Shown here one piece after another: positions 34,701 through 44,275 of a stretch of 64,000 nt of DNA. This DNA is from Nocardioides sp. Soil774 (lineage in GTDB: Bacteria > Actinomycetota > Actinomycetes > Propionibacteriales > Nocardioidaceae), in assembly GCF_001428125.1 (NCBI RefSeq), contig NZ_LMSM01000006.1, positions 124,001-188,000 of the forward strand, given 5' to 3'. Position 1 is the stretch's first letter, and every line of letters begins with the position of its first letter. A model generated the notes under the pieces. The model was given only the letters and a program-made list of their open reading frames with translations, did not search any database and had not been told where the DNA came from. Position numbers and translations under genes: made by a program.

Positions 34701-35622
34701 CGGCCAGGCCCACCACATCGGCGGCGCAGCCCCACGACAGGGTCACGCCCGCGCCACCGTGGCCGTAGCAGTGGACGACGTCGCCCGTCCGCTCCAGTCG
34801 GACGGAGGGCCGGGCAGGGCGCAGCCCCACCTTGTGGCGCAGCACGCGTGCGCCCGCGAGCTCTGGCACCAGCGCCGTCGCGCGCCGCAGCACGTCCTCG
34901 GCGGTGGCCGGGTCGGGGGTGCGGCTCCACTCGCCCTGCTCCTCGGTCCCGCCGACCACCACCTCGTGCCTGCGGGGAACGACGTACGTCGGTCCGGCCG
35001 AGTCCAGGGTCCATCGGTCCAGGCCCACCTGCTCGACCACGACGACCTGGCCGCGGACCGGCACGACCGTCAGGTCCGCGCCGAAGTGGCGCGCGCCGAG
35101 ACCGGTGGCGTCGACCACGAGCGTGCCGTCGTCGGGAAGCGCCGAGAGGTTCATCCGCGTGAGGGTGCCGCCGAGCTCCGCCACCCTGCCGGCGAGCCAC
35201 CGCAGGTGGACGGGCATGTCGACGACCGGGCTGACGAAGGTCCAGCCGTCGGCGTAGCCGGAGGGCAGCGCCGTCTCGCGATCGAGGGACGGCACGGCCG
35301 AGCGCCACCACGGGTCGGGCGTCGGCGCGCGCAGCACCTCGGTCCCGGTGAGCATCCGCACGCCGGTGCCCTCGGTGCGTGACAGCTCCTCGAACACGCC
35401 GTACGACGTCGCGGCCCAGGCGGTGACGCAGTCGTGCGGCAGCGCCAGGTAGGGATACCAGAGCGCCGCAGCCACCGCGGAGGTCGTCTCCAGCGGCAGG
35501 TCGCGGGCCACCACGTCGACCCGGTGCCCGGCCTCGAGCAGGCGCACCGCGCTCGTCAGGCCGACGACACCGGCCCCGACCACGATCACCCGTCGCCGGG
35601 CGGAGGGTCCAGTGGATGCCAT
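34693..35622 (-). CDS. D-amino-acid oxidase family flavoenzyme
   Basis: 309 residues. FAD-binding VIVVGAGVVGLTSAVRLLEAGHRVDVV at the N-terminus, the DAO-typical ETTSAVAAALWYPY, VVDATGLGAR in the middle, and the C-terminal CYGHGGAGVTLSWGCA. The last two are hallmarks of D-amino-acid or D-aspartate oxidases, which oxidatively deaminate D-amino acids to 2-oxo acids with H2O2 release. D-amino acids come from cell-wall turnover, so a recycling role is plausible. The start ATG 35622 has no strong upstream signal. The downstream phosphatase gene is coupled. Confidence 0.9.
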   Translation of the reverse strand: MASTGPSARRRVIVVGAGVVGLTSAVRLLEAGHRVDVVARDLPLETTSAVAAALWYPYLALPHDCVTAWAATSYGVFEELSRTEGTGVRMLTGTEVLRAPTPDPWWRSAVPSLDRETALPSGYADGWTFVSPVVDMPVHLRWLAGRVAELGGTLTRMNLSALPDDGTLVVDATGLGARHFGADLTVVPVRGQVVVVEQVGLDRWTLDSAGPTYVVPRRHEVVVGGTEEQGEWSRTPDPATAEDVLRRATALVPELAGARVLRHKVGLRPARPSVRLERTGDVVHCYGHGGAGVTLSWGCAADVVGLADE

Positions 35623-35654
35623 GCAGGCGAGTGTGCCAGCCGTGGGCCCGCGCG

Positions 35655-37658
35655 TCAGTCCAGGCCGTTGGCCGTGCGGATCACGTCGACGATGCCGTCC
35701 ATGATCTCGGTGAGCCCGTAGTCCTTCGGCGTGTAGACGGCCGCCACCCCGAGCTCGCGGAGCCTGCGCCCGTCGGAGTCGGGGATGATGCCGCCGACGA
35801 TGACGGGGACGTCGTCGAGCCCGGCCTCGCGCAGGCCGTCGAGCACGTCGGGCACCAGCTCCATGTGGGAGCCCGACAGGATCGACAGGCCGATGCAGTG
35901 GACGTCCTCGGCCACGGCCGCCGCGACGATCTGCTGGGGCGTGAGCCGGATGCCCTGGTAGATCACCTCGAAGCCGGCGTCGCGCGCCCGCACGGCGACC
36001 TGCTCGGCGCCGTTGGAGTGGCCGTCGAGCCCGGGCTTGCCCACCAGGAGCCGCAGCCGGCCGCCCAGCTCCTCACCGGTGGCGGCGACCCGCTGGCGCA
36101 CGGCCGCGAGCTCGGCGCCCGCCTCGGCCGTCGTCGCTCCGGTGACGCCCGTCGGGCCTCGGTACTCGCCGAAGACCTCGCGGAGGGTCGCGGCCCACTC
36201 ACCGGTGGTGGCGCCGGCCCGGGCCGCAGCCAGGGTCGGGGCCATCAGGTTGGCGTCGGTCTTCGCCGCGGCAGCCAGGGCAGCAAGCGCCTCGGCGACC
36301 TCGTCCTCGTCGCGTCCGGCCTTCCACGCCTCCACGCTCGCCCGAGCCGTCTTCTCGGCCTCGGGATCGGCGGCCATGATCGCGCCGTCGAGGTCGGCGG
36401 TCAGGGGCGAGGGCTCCGTGGACTCGAACTTGTTGACGCCGACGATGACCTCCTCGCCGGACTCGATGCGCGCGCGGCGCGCGGCGTGGGAGGACACCAG
36501 CTCGGACTTCATGTAGTCGACGGCGGCGATCGCTCCGCCCATGTCCTGCACGCGGTCGATCTCGGCCCGGGCGCCCTCGACCAGCTCGGCGACCTTCGCC
36601 TCGATGACGTGCGAGCCGTCGAAGATGTCGTCGTACTCCAGCAGGTCGGACTCGAAGGCCAGCACCTGCTGCAGGCGCAGCGACCACTGCTGGTCCCACG
36701 GCCGCGGCAGGCCGAGCGCCTCGTTCCACGCCGGCAGCTGGAGCGCGCGGGCGCGAGCGTCCTTGGAGAGGGTGACGCCCAGCATCTCGAGCACGATGCG
36801 CTGCACGTTGTTCTCCGGCTGCGCCTCGGTCAGTCCGAGCGAGTTCACCTGCACGCCGTAGCGGAAGCGGCGCATCTTCGGGTCCTGCACGCCGTAGCGC
36901 TCGCGGGTGATCTCGTCCCACAGCTGCACGAACGCGCGCATCTTGCAGGTCTCCTCGACGAAGCGGACACCTGCGTTGACGAAGAACGAGATGCGCCCGA
37001 CGACCGTCTCGAAGTCGTCGTCGGAGACCTGCCCGGCCTGCTTCACCTCGTCGAGCACGGCGATCGCGGTGCTCAGCGCGTAGGCGAGCTCCTGCACGGG
37101 CGTGGCGCCGGCCTCCTGCAGGTGGTAGCTGCAGATGTTGATCGGGTTCCACTTCGGGATCTGGTGGACGGTGTAGGCGATCATGTCGGCGATCAGCCGC
37201 ATCGAGGCCTCGGGCGGGAAGGCGTACGTCCCGCGCGAGAGGTATTCCTTGATGATGTCGTTCTGGGTGGTGCCGGCGAGCTGGGCAGCCACCTCCTCGG
37301 GAGAGGAGTCGGGGTTCTGCTCCTCGGCCACCACCTGGTACATCGCGAGCATCCACATCGCGACGGCGTTGATGGTCATCGAGGTGTTCATCTCGGTGAG
37401 CGGGATGTCGGCGAAGAGCTTGCGCATCTCACCCAGGTGGGGCACAGGCACGCCGACCTTGCCGACCTCGCCCCGGCTCAGCGGGCTGTCGGGGTCGTAG
37501 CCGGTCTGGGTCGGCAGGTCGAACGCGACGCTCAGTCCGGTCTGCCCCTTGGCCAGGTTGGTGCGGTAGAGCGCGTTGGACGCCTCGGCGGTGGAGTGGC
37601 CGGCGTACGTGCGCATCACCCAGGGCCGGTCCTTGACCGGACGCTCCGATTCGCTCAT
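35655..37658 (-). CDS. ecm: MeaA-type mutase, probable ethylmalonyl-CoA mutase
   Basis: 667 residues, the length of the stand-alone MeaA/Ecm proteins rather than the MutA/MutB pair. Active-site motif RTYAGHSTAEASNALY, the barrel QTGYDPDSPLSRGEVGKVGV, PPEASMRLIADMIAYT, and the C-terminal cobalamin-binding DGHSNG with GLSILSGSHMELV. It rearranges a 2-ethylmalonyl-CoA to methylsuccinyl-CoA using adenosylcobalamin. Distinguishing it from isobutyryl- or methylmalonyl-CoA mutase by motif alone is tentative, but Ccr and an epimerase in the same window favour Ecm. Leaderless start behind TACCCT. A PduO adenosyltransferase gene lies 510 bp away. Confidence 0.9.
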   Translation of the reverse strand: MSESERPVKDRPWVMRTYAGHSTAEASNALYRTNLAKGQTGLSVAFDLPTQTGYDPDSPLSRGEVGKVGVPVPHLGEMRKLFADIPLTEMNTSMTINAVAMWMLAMYQVVAEEQNPDSSPEEVAAQLAGTTQNDIIKEYLSRGTYAFPPEASMRLIADMIAYTVHQIPKWNPINICSYHLQEAGATPVQELAYALSTAIAVLDEVKQAGQVSDDDFETVVGRISFFVNAGVRFVEETCKMRAFVQLWDEITRERYGVQDPKMRRFRYGVQVNSLGLTEAQPENNVQRIVLEMLGVTLSKDARARALQLPAWNEALGLPRPWDQQWSLRLQQVLAFESDLLEYDDIFDGSHVIEAKVAELVEGARAEIDRVQDMGGAIAAVDYMKSELVSSHAARRARIESGEEVIVGVNKFESTEPSPLTADLDGAIMAADPEAEKTARASVEAWKAGRDEDEVAEALAALAAAAKTDANLMAPTLAAARAGATTGEWAATLREVFGEYRGPTGVTGATTAEAGAELAAVRQRVAATGEELGGRLRLLVGKPGLDGHSNGAEQVAVRARDAGFEVIYQGIRLTPQQIVAAAVAEDVHCIGLSILSGSHMELVPDVLDGLREAGLDDVPVIVGGIIPDSDGRRLRELGVAAVYTPKDYGLTEIMDGIVDVIRTANGLD

Positions 37659-37664
37659 GGCGAC

Positions 37665-37670
37665 AGGGTA
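37665..37670 (-). promoter_or_regulatory. -10 box TACCCT, leaderless start of ecm
   Basis: Minus-strand TACCCT, 6 nt (GTCGCC), ATG 37658. A TGACT-type -35 lies about 17-18 nt further upstream. Confidence 0.5.
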
Positions 37671-37718
37671 GGACCCCGGTTACTCCTCAGTCACCGCCCT
37701 CGACGTGTGACTGATGCC

Positions 37719-38027
37719 TCACGCAGTCGCGGCCGCGCGCTCGACCTCGATGGCGTGGGCCAACCGGGTCAGGTGCGCCATGCGCCTCACGGCGGTGCCG
37801 GGGTTGCGCACGGTGAGGTGGTGGCCCGAGAGCCAGGCGTGCCGGGTCGCCACCGCGAGCAGGCGCAGGGCGGTGGCATCGATGGTGGTGACCTCGCTCA
37901 TGTCGACCACGACGTCGGTGTCGCCGTCCTCGAGGCAGGCGTAGATCGCGGCGCGGACCTCCCACGTGCTGCGCACGTCGAAGGCGCCGTGCAGCACGAG
38001 CACGGTTCCGTCCCAGGTGATGTCCAT
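37719..38027 (-). CDS. STAS-domain protein
   Basis: 102 residues from ATG 38027 with GAGGGGG 6 nt upstream. The beta-alpha STAS fold is visible (TVLVLHGAFDVRSTWEVRAAI, DVVVDMSEVTTIDATALRLLAVA). In anti-sigma-factor antagonists the phosphorylated Ser sits in a D-S-[ST]-G motif; here the region reads IDATAL, so the Ser is replaced by Ala and only a Thr remains. It may be an unregulated or differently regulated antagonist. No kinase or sigma gene is adjacent. Confidence 0.7.
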   Translation of the reverse strand: MDITWDGTVLVLHGAFDVRSTWEVRAAIYACLEDGDTDVVVDMSEVTTIDATALRLLAVATRHAWLSGHHLTVRNPGTAVRRMAHLTRLAHAIEVERAAATA

Positions 38028-38154
38028 CGGGACCCCCTCCTCGACGTCCCCCGACGCCTCTGCGTGACCAGTGTCACTCCTATGACGTCGTTCTACCCCC
38101 TCGGGTTGCATCCACGCCTCACCTTTTGCGGCGAGTCTCCACAGGGAGCCCCAG

Positions 38155-38160
38155 TAGGCT
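38155..38160 (+). promoter_or_regulatory. -10 box TAGGCT, leaderless start
   Basis: TAGGCT, 7 nt, ATG 38168 of the cobalamin adenosyltransferase gene. Confidence 0.5.
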
Positions 38161-38167
38161 CCGCGGC

Positions 38168-38746
38168 ATGGTCAACCTGACGCGCATCTACACCCGCACC
38201 GGCGACGCCGGACGCACCCGGCTCGGCGACATGAGCGAGACCACGAAGACCGACACCCGCCTCGAGGCCTACGCCTGCGTCGACGAGGGCAACGCCCACA
38301 TCGGGGTCGCCCTGGCCCACGGCGGGCTCGAGGACGACGTCGTCGCGGTGCTCACCCACGTGCAGAACGACCTGTTCGACGTCGGCGCCGACTTCTGCAC
38401 GCCGGTCGTCGCCGACCCTGAGTACCCGCCGCTGCGGATCGAGCAGGACTACGTCGACCGGCTCGAGGCGTGGTGCGACCACTACAACGAGTCGCTGCCC
38501 GCGCTCCGCTCCTTCATCCTCAACGGCGGGAGCGTGGCCGCCGCGCACCTCCACGTCGCGCGCACCGTCGTACGCCGTGCGGAGCGGGCCGGCTGGGCCG
38601 CCTGGGCCGAGCACGAGGAGACGATGAACATCCTCGCGATCACCTACCTCAACCGGCTCTCCGACCTCCTCTTCATCCTCGCCCGCCACGCCAACCGCGA
38701 GAACGGCGACGTCCTGTGGGTGCCGGGCGGCGAGCGTACGAGCTAG
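38168..38746 (+). CDS. PduO-type cob(I)alamin adenosyltransferase
   Basis: 192 residues. The N-terminal ATP loop YTRTGDAGRTRLGD and the following TDTRLEAYACVDEGNAHIG are signature PduO motifs, and the C-terminal LNRLSDLLFILARHANRENG completes the trimer interface and active site. It adenosylates cob(I)alamin with ATP to give coenzyme B12, needed by the mutase encoded nearby at 35.7-37.7 kb and by MeaB-assisted mutases. The gene starts leaderless and ends 4 bp into the convergent MFS gene. Confidence in the function is high; regulation is not evident. Confidence 0.95.
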   Translation: MVNLTRIYTRTGDAGRTRLGDMSETTKTDTRLEAYACVDEGNAHIGVALAHGGLEDDVVAVLTHVQNDLFDVGADFCTPVVADPEYPPLRIEQDYVDRLEAWCDHYNESLPALRSFILNGGSVAAAHLHVARTVVRRAERAGWAAWAEHEETMNILAITYLNRLSDLLFILARHANRENGDVLWVPGGERTS

Positions 38747-39888
38747 CGCCGCTCGCGCGCTGACGGCACCACCAGCGCGGCGGGCATCAGCAGGACGGCA
38801 ACGACGAGCAACGCCTTGAGGGTGCCGACCTCGTCGCCCACGAAGCCGAGGAACGGCGGGCCGGCCAGGAAGGCGGCGTAGCCGATCGTCGACACCACGC
38901 TGACCCGGGCGGCGGCGCGCCTCGGGTCGTCGGCCGCCGCGCTCATCCCGACCGGGAACCCCAGCGAGGCGCCGACGCCCCACAGGACGATGCCGAGGAC
39001 CACGAGCGCGGCCGCGTCGGCGAAGACGATCAGCAGCACGCCCGCTGCGGCGAGCACCATCGTCCCCCACAGCACGACCACCCGGCCGAAGCGGTCGATC
39101 AGCCCGGTGCCGACGAAGCGTCCGGCGGTCATCGCGAGCACGAACACCGCGAAACCGGCCACGCCCACCGCGTGGGAGACGTCGTGGCCGTCGACGAGCG
39201 CGACCGCGAGCCAGTCGTTGGCGGTGCCCTCGGTCATCGCCAGGGCGAGGACCATGACGCCGATCAGCAGGGTGCGCGGCTCGAGCCAGGCGCGGGCCGC
39301 GGACGTCCGCTCCTCCTCGTGCGTCTCGGCGACGGGCAGGAAGGCCAGCGACGAGCGCCAGACGAGCGCCAGCGAGACCGCGACGACGACGCCGAGGTGG
39401 ACGAGCGCCGGCACGTCGAACTCGATCAGCAGCACCCCGAGGAGCGCCCCCACCACCGTTCCTCCGCTGAAGCCGGCGTGGAAGCGTGGCATGATCGCCC
39501 GGCCGAGCCCGCGCTCGACCTCGGCGCCCTCGACGTTCATCGCCACGTCCCACACGCCGATGCCGAGGCCGTAGACGAAGAGCCCGGCGACGGTGACGGC
39601 GAGCTCGTGGCCCAGGCCCAGCGCGGCGGCCAGCATGCCGACGGTGGCGGCGACGGCTCCCAGGCGCACGACCCGCACGGTGCCGAAGGCGTTGATGGCA
39701 GCGCCCGTGGTCGGGAGCGCCAGCACCGATCCCACCGCGATCGACAGCAGGACCAGGCCGAGCTGGCCGTTGGAGAGCCCGAAGCTCGAGCGGGTCTCCG
39801 GGATCCTCGAGACCCAGCTGGAGAAGACGAGCCCGTTGAGGAAGAACGTCAGCGCGACGGCGTTGCGGGCGGCGGTCAGCGTGGGCAC
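38743..39888 (-). CDS. MFS transporter controlled by LacI
   Basis: 381 residues from GTG 39888, with GGAG 7 nt upstream. Twelve helices, with the first NAVALTFFLNGLVFSSWVSRIPE and PRFHAGFSGGTVVGALLGV typical of the YbjJ/inner-membrane MFS branch. The substrate is unknown. It is divergent from a LacI gene across a 76-bp gap with a perfect 16-bp palindrome, so the repressor probably controls both. The gene's last 4 bp overlap the convergent adenosyltransferase gene. Confidence 0.9.
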   Translation of the reverse strand: MPTLTAARNAVALTFFLNGLVFSSWVSRIPETRSSFGLSNGQLGLVLLSIAVGSVLALPTTGAAINAFGTVRVVRLGAVAATVGMLAAALGLGHELAVTVAGLFVYGLGIGVWDVAMNVEGAEVERGLGRAIMPRFHAGFSGGTVVGALLGVLLIEFDVPALVHLGVVVAVSLALVWRSSLAFLPVAETHEEERTSAARAWLEPRTLLIGVMVLALAMTEGTANDWLAVALVDGHDVSHAVGVAGFAVFVLAMTAGRFVGTGLIDRFGRVVVLWGTMVLAAAGVLLIVFADAAALVVLGIVLWGVGASLGFPVGMSAAADDPRRAAARVSVVSTIGYAAFLAGPPFLGFVGDEVGTLKALLVVAVLLMPAALVVPSARERR

Positions 39889-39933
39889 GGGCAGCTCCTG
39901 GCGACGAGCCGGGCCCGCGCGCGAATCGTTTCG

Positions 39934-39949
39934 ATCGAATCGATTCGAT
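39934..39949. promoter_or_regulatory. LacI-type operator, 16-bp perfect palindrome
   Basis: ATCGAATC/GATTCGAT with a central CG, the symmetry favoured by LacI proteins. It lies 2 bp before the LacI -10 box, so binding would block that promoter. A similar half-site AATCG upstream (39924-39928) may add to it. Confidence 0.7.
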
Positions 39950-39951
39950 GC

Positions 39952-39957
39952 TACCCT
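39952..39957 (+). promoter_or_regulatory. -10 box TACCCT, leaderless start
   Basis: TACCCT, 7 nt, GTG 39965 of the LacI gene, directly behind the palindrome. Confidence 0.5.
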
Positions 39958-39964
39958 CTCCCCC

Positions 39965-40936
39965 GTGCCAGGTCCAACCCGCGCCACCACGCTCGCCGAC
40001 GTCGCGGCCGCGGCGGGGGTGTCGCTCTCCACGGCCTCCCTCGCCTTCTCGGGCAACAAGCCGGTGTCCGCCTCGACGCGCGAGCGCGTGCTCGCTGCGG
40101 CTGCCGCGCTCGGCTACGCCGGCCCCAACCCCCTGGCCAGCAACCTGCGTCGCGGACGCAGCGGCGTCGTCGGGATCGCCGTGGGGCAGCTGAGCACGGC
40201 GTTCCGCGACCCGGCCGCGCTCCCCATGCTCGACGCGATCTCCCAGGTGCTGGGCGCGGCCGGCCTTGGTCTGCTGCTCATGGGCGACGACGACGAGCAC
40301 GCCCGCCTGCCGATCGACGCGGCCATCTACGACATCTGCGGGCGCGACAGCTGGGCGGCCTACGACGACCTGGTCGCGCGCGACGTGCCGGTCGTGGTGG
40401 TCGAGGGACCGACGTGGCCCGGGGCGACGTACGTCGACATCGAGCACCGCCGCGGGGCGAAGGCCCTGGCCAAGCACCTCCACGACCTCGGGCACCGCCG
40501 CGTGGCGACCGTGACCCTCGCGGCCTCCCACGCCCAGCGCGAGCGCGAGGCCGGGCTCCGCGACGTCTTCCCCGACGCCCACGTCGTGGGCGCGTGCGCG
40601 AGCGACCTGGGCGCCGCGCAGGCACTCGCCGCCGACTACCTCGCCGGGGATCCGGGGGTGAGCGCCGTGGTGTGCCAGAGCGACGTCCAGGCCGCCGGCG
40701 TGGTCCTCGAGGCCCGTCGCCGGGGGCTCCGGGTGCCCGGGGACCTCAGCGTCGCCGGGTTCGACGGCGTGGCCACGCCGTGGCTGGACCTCGAGCTCAC
40801 GACGGTGGTGCAGCCGCTGGCGGACAAGGGGCGCGCCACGGCCGAGGCCGTGCTCGGTCGCATCGCGGGGGCCGACGTGGCGGACGTGCTGCTCCCGGTG
40901 CGGCTGCGCGTCGGTGACTCGACCGGCCCTGCCTGA
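39965..40936 (+). CDS. LacI-family repressor
   Basis: 323 residues from GTG 39965. N-terminal helix-turn-helix TTLADVAAAAGVSLSTASLAFSGN (about 8-31) plus the hinge ALGYAGPNPLASNLRRG, then a periplasmic-binding-like sensor domain (VVGIAVGQLSTAF, SVAGFDGVATPWLDLELTTV). It probably represses the divergent MFS gene through the palindrome between them. The sensor ligand, probably a sugar or nucleoside, is not clear. A short hairpin follows as terminator. Confidence 0.93.
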   Translation: MPGPTRATTLADVAAAAGVSLSTASLAFSGNKPVSASTRERVLAAAAALGYAGPNPLASNLRRGRSGVVGIAVGQLSTAFRDPAALPMLDAISQVLGAAGLGLLLMGDDDEHARLPIDAAIYDICGRDSWAAYDDLVARDVPVVVVEGPTWPGATYVDIEHRRGAKALAKHLHDLGHRRVATVTLAASHAQREREAGLRDVFPDAHVVGACASDLGAAQALAADYLAGDPGVSAVVCQSDVQAAGVVLEARRRGLRVPGDLSVAGFDGVATPWLDLELTTVVQPLADKGRATAEAVLGRIAGADVADVLLPVRLRVGDSTGPA

Positions 40937-40943
40937 GCCTGCC

Positions 40944-40965
40944 TGCCGGCGCAGGACCGCCGGCA
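40944..40965 (+). terminator. short hairpin after LacI gene
   Basis: 7-bp arms TGCCGGC (40944-40950) and GCCGGCA (40959-40965) with an 8-nt loop, between the LacI stop and the convergent DUF2550 stop. No T run. Confidence 0.4.
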
Positions 40966-40969
40966 CCGC

Positions 40970-41413
40970 TCAGCGGCGGTTCCAGTCCGTGCCGGGAGGG
41001 CCGGACTCCAGCCACGACTGGAAACCGGTGAGCGAGGCTTCGCTCATCGCGATCTCCAGCGGCTCGCCGTCGTAGTGGCACGAGGCCACCACGTGGCCGT
41101 CGTAGAGCGACATCTCCTCGGGCCCCGCGGGCGCACGGCGCCCGGAGTAGTCGAGCAGGTCACGGGCCCAGACCCGCTTGGGCCGCGGGGACAGCGAGAA
41201 GATCCGGAACCACTCCAGCGACTGCCCGGAGTAGCGCCCGATCCCGAGCAGCCAGCCGCGCCCCGGGTGCTCGGTGCGCACGCGATAGCTGAGCTCGAAG
41301 GTGCCTCCGTGACGGGCCAGGAGCCGGCGCCGGACGATGAGCGAGATGCCGTAGAGCAGGGCGAGGAGGAGGACCAGCCCGACGAGGTCGAGCACCAGCT
41401 CCCAGACCGGCAT
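40970..41413 (-). CDS. DUF2550 membrane protein
   Basis: 147 residues from ATG 41413, with GGAGG 5 nt upstream (a GTG at 41425 is less well placed). One N-terminal membrane helix (about 5-28), followed by a soluble domain with the RVRTEHPGRGWLLGIGRYSG and FRIFSLSPRPKRVW blocks of DUF2550. These proteins sit behind atpC in many actinobacteria, but their role is unknown. It reads on from the ATP synthase operon across a strong hairpin. Confidence 0.85.
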   Translation of the reverse strand: MPVWELVLDLVGLVLLLALLYGISLIVRRRLLARHGGTFELSYRVRTEHPGRGWLLGIGRYSGQSLEWFRIFSLSPRPKRVWARDLLDYSGRRAPAGPEEMSLYDGHVVASCHYDGEPLEIAMSEASLTGFQSWLESGPPGTDWNRR

Positions 41414-41431
41414 CCACACCTCCACGAAGCA

Positions 41432-41465
41432 GTGAGCGCACGAACCCGGCGGTTCGTGCGCTCAC
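41432..41465. terminator. perfect 15-bp hairpin between atpC and DUF2550 gene
   Basis: Arms 41432-41446 and 41451-41465 are exact complements around a 4-nt CGGC loop, 26 bp past the atpC stop. There is no T run. It could end most atp transcripts or set an RNA 3' end before the DUF2550 gene. Confidence 0.75.
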
Positions 41466-41491
41466 CCTAGCGCTCGTGCGAGGAGGCTCCG

Positions 41492-41898
41492 TCAGGAGGC
41501 CCGCTCCGCGGCACGGATGCGTGCCTCGGCTCGGCGTACGGCCTCCTGCGCGGCGTCGTCGTTCTCGCCCGACTCCTTGGCCCGCTCGAGGTCCTGGCGT
41601 GCCTTCTCCAGGTCGATCTCGTGCGACATCTCGGCCCGCTCGGACAGGATCGAGACCCGGTTGTCGGCGACCGAGAGGAACCCGGCGTCGACGGCGGCGA
41701 TCCACGTCTCGCCCTCCACCGTCTGCACGTCGACCACTCCCTCGATGATCGAGGAGAGCAGTGGCGCGTGGTTGGGCAGGATGCCGACGTCGCCCTCGGT
41801 GGTGCGGGCGATGACCATCGTGGCCTGGCCCGACCAGACGAGCCGGTCGGCAGCGACCAGCTCGACCTGAAGGACCTTGTCCGCGGCCAGGTCGGCCA

Positions 41899-41899
<1 letters not shown>
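41492..41899 (-). CDS. atpC: ATP synthase epsilon subunit
   Basis: 135 residues. The start ATG shares a base with the atpD stop (TGATG), so translation is coupled. N-terminal beta-barrel (VELVAADRLVWSGQATMVIA, EGDVGILPNHAPLL) and C-terminal two-helix hairpin (about 85-135) as in bacterial epsilon. It links the rotor to F1 and can inhibit ATP hydrolysis. Last gene of the operon before the hairpin. Confidence 0.96.
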
Positions 41900-43359
<1,460 letters not shown>

Positions 43360-44271
43360 TCATTCACTCCCGGCTTGTGCGTCGGCGAGCGCGTTGACGC
43401 CTCCGACGATCTCGCTGATCTCTTGGGTAATGCCAGCCTGGCGGGCCTGGTTGGCGATGCGCTTGTACTTCTTGATGAGCTCGTCGGCGTTGTCGGTCGC
43501 GGCCTTCATCGCCTTCTGGCGAGCCGCCAGCTCCGAGGCCGCAGCCTGGAGCAGGGCGAAGAAGATCCGGCTCTGGACGTAGCGCGGCAGCAACGAGTCG
43601 AGCACGTCGCTCGGCGAGGGCTCGAACTCGTAGAGCGGCAGCAGGTCGTCCTTCTCCGGCGCCTCGGTGCCCTCGACGACCTCCAGCGGGAGGAGTCGTA
43701 CGGCGGTGGGCTCCTGCGACAGCATCGACCGGAACCGCGTGTAGACCACGTGCACCTCGTCGACACCACCGTCGCCCTCCTCGGCGAGGAAGGTCTCGAT
43801 GAGCGTGGCGCCGATCTCGGCTGCCACGTCGTAGGTCGGCTGGTCGGAGAAGCCCGTCCACGACCGCACCACGGCACGCTGGCGGAACTTGAAGTAGGCC
43901 TCGCCCTTGCGACCGGAGGTGTAGAGGTCGACGGCCTTGCCCTCGCCCTTGAGCTTCTCGACGAGCCGCTCGGCCTCCTTGAGCACGCTCGAGGAGTAGG
44001 CGCCGGCCAGACCACGGTCGGAGGTGACGATCAGGACCGCCGCCTTCTTGGGGTCCTCCGGCTCCACGGTGAGGGCGTGGTCGACGTTGGAGAACGTCGC
44101 CACGGCCGACACCGCACGGGTGAGCTCGCGGGCGTAGGGCGCGGCGGCCTGGGCCCGCTGCTGCGCCTTGATGATGCGGGACGCAGCGATGAGCTCCATG
44201 GCACGCGTGATCTTCTTCATCGACTCCGTCGACTTGATCCGCGCGCGGTACTCGCGTACCGAGAGAGCCAT
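43360..44271 (-). CDS. atpG: ATP synthase gamma subunit
   Basis: 303 residues with the long N- and C-terminal coiled-coil helices that form the rotor shaft ([25 protein letters not shown] split here; final [14 protein letters not shown]) and the globular middle domain ([16 protein letters not shown]). Starts 4 bp after the atpA stop. Length is normal for actinobacteria. Confidence 0.97.
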   Translation of the reverse strand: MALSVREYRARIKSTESMKKITRAMELIAASRIIKAQQRAQAAAPYARELTRAVSAVATFSNVDHALTVEPEDPKKAAVLIVTSDRGLAGAYSSSVLKEAERLVEKLKGEGKAVDLYTSGRKGEAYFKFRQRAVVRSWTGFSDQPTYDVAAEIGATLIETFLAEEGDGGVDEVHVVYTRFRSMLSQEPTAVRLLPLEVVEGTEAPEKDDLLPLYEFEPSPSDVLDSLLPRYVQSRIFFALLQAAASELAARQKAMKAATDNADELIKKYKRIANQARQAGITQEISEIVGGVNALADAQAGSE

Positions 44272-44275
44272 CGTC

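Noticed and set aside
37659..37718. Cobalamin riboswitch upstream of the B12-dependent mutase
   Set aside because: The start is leaderless and the 60-bp gap has no B12-box structure.
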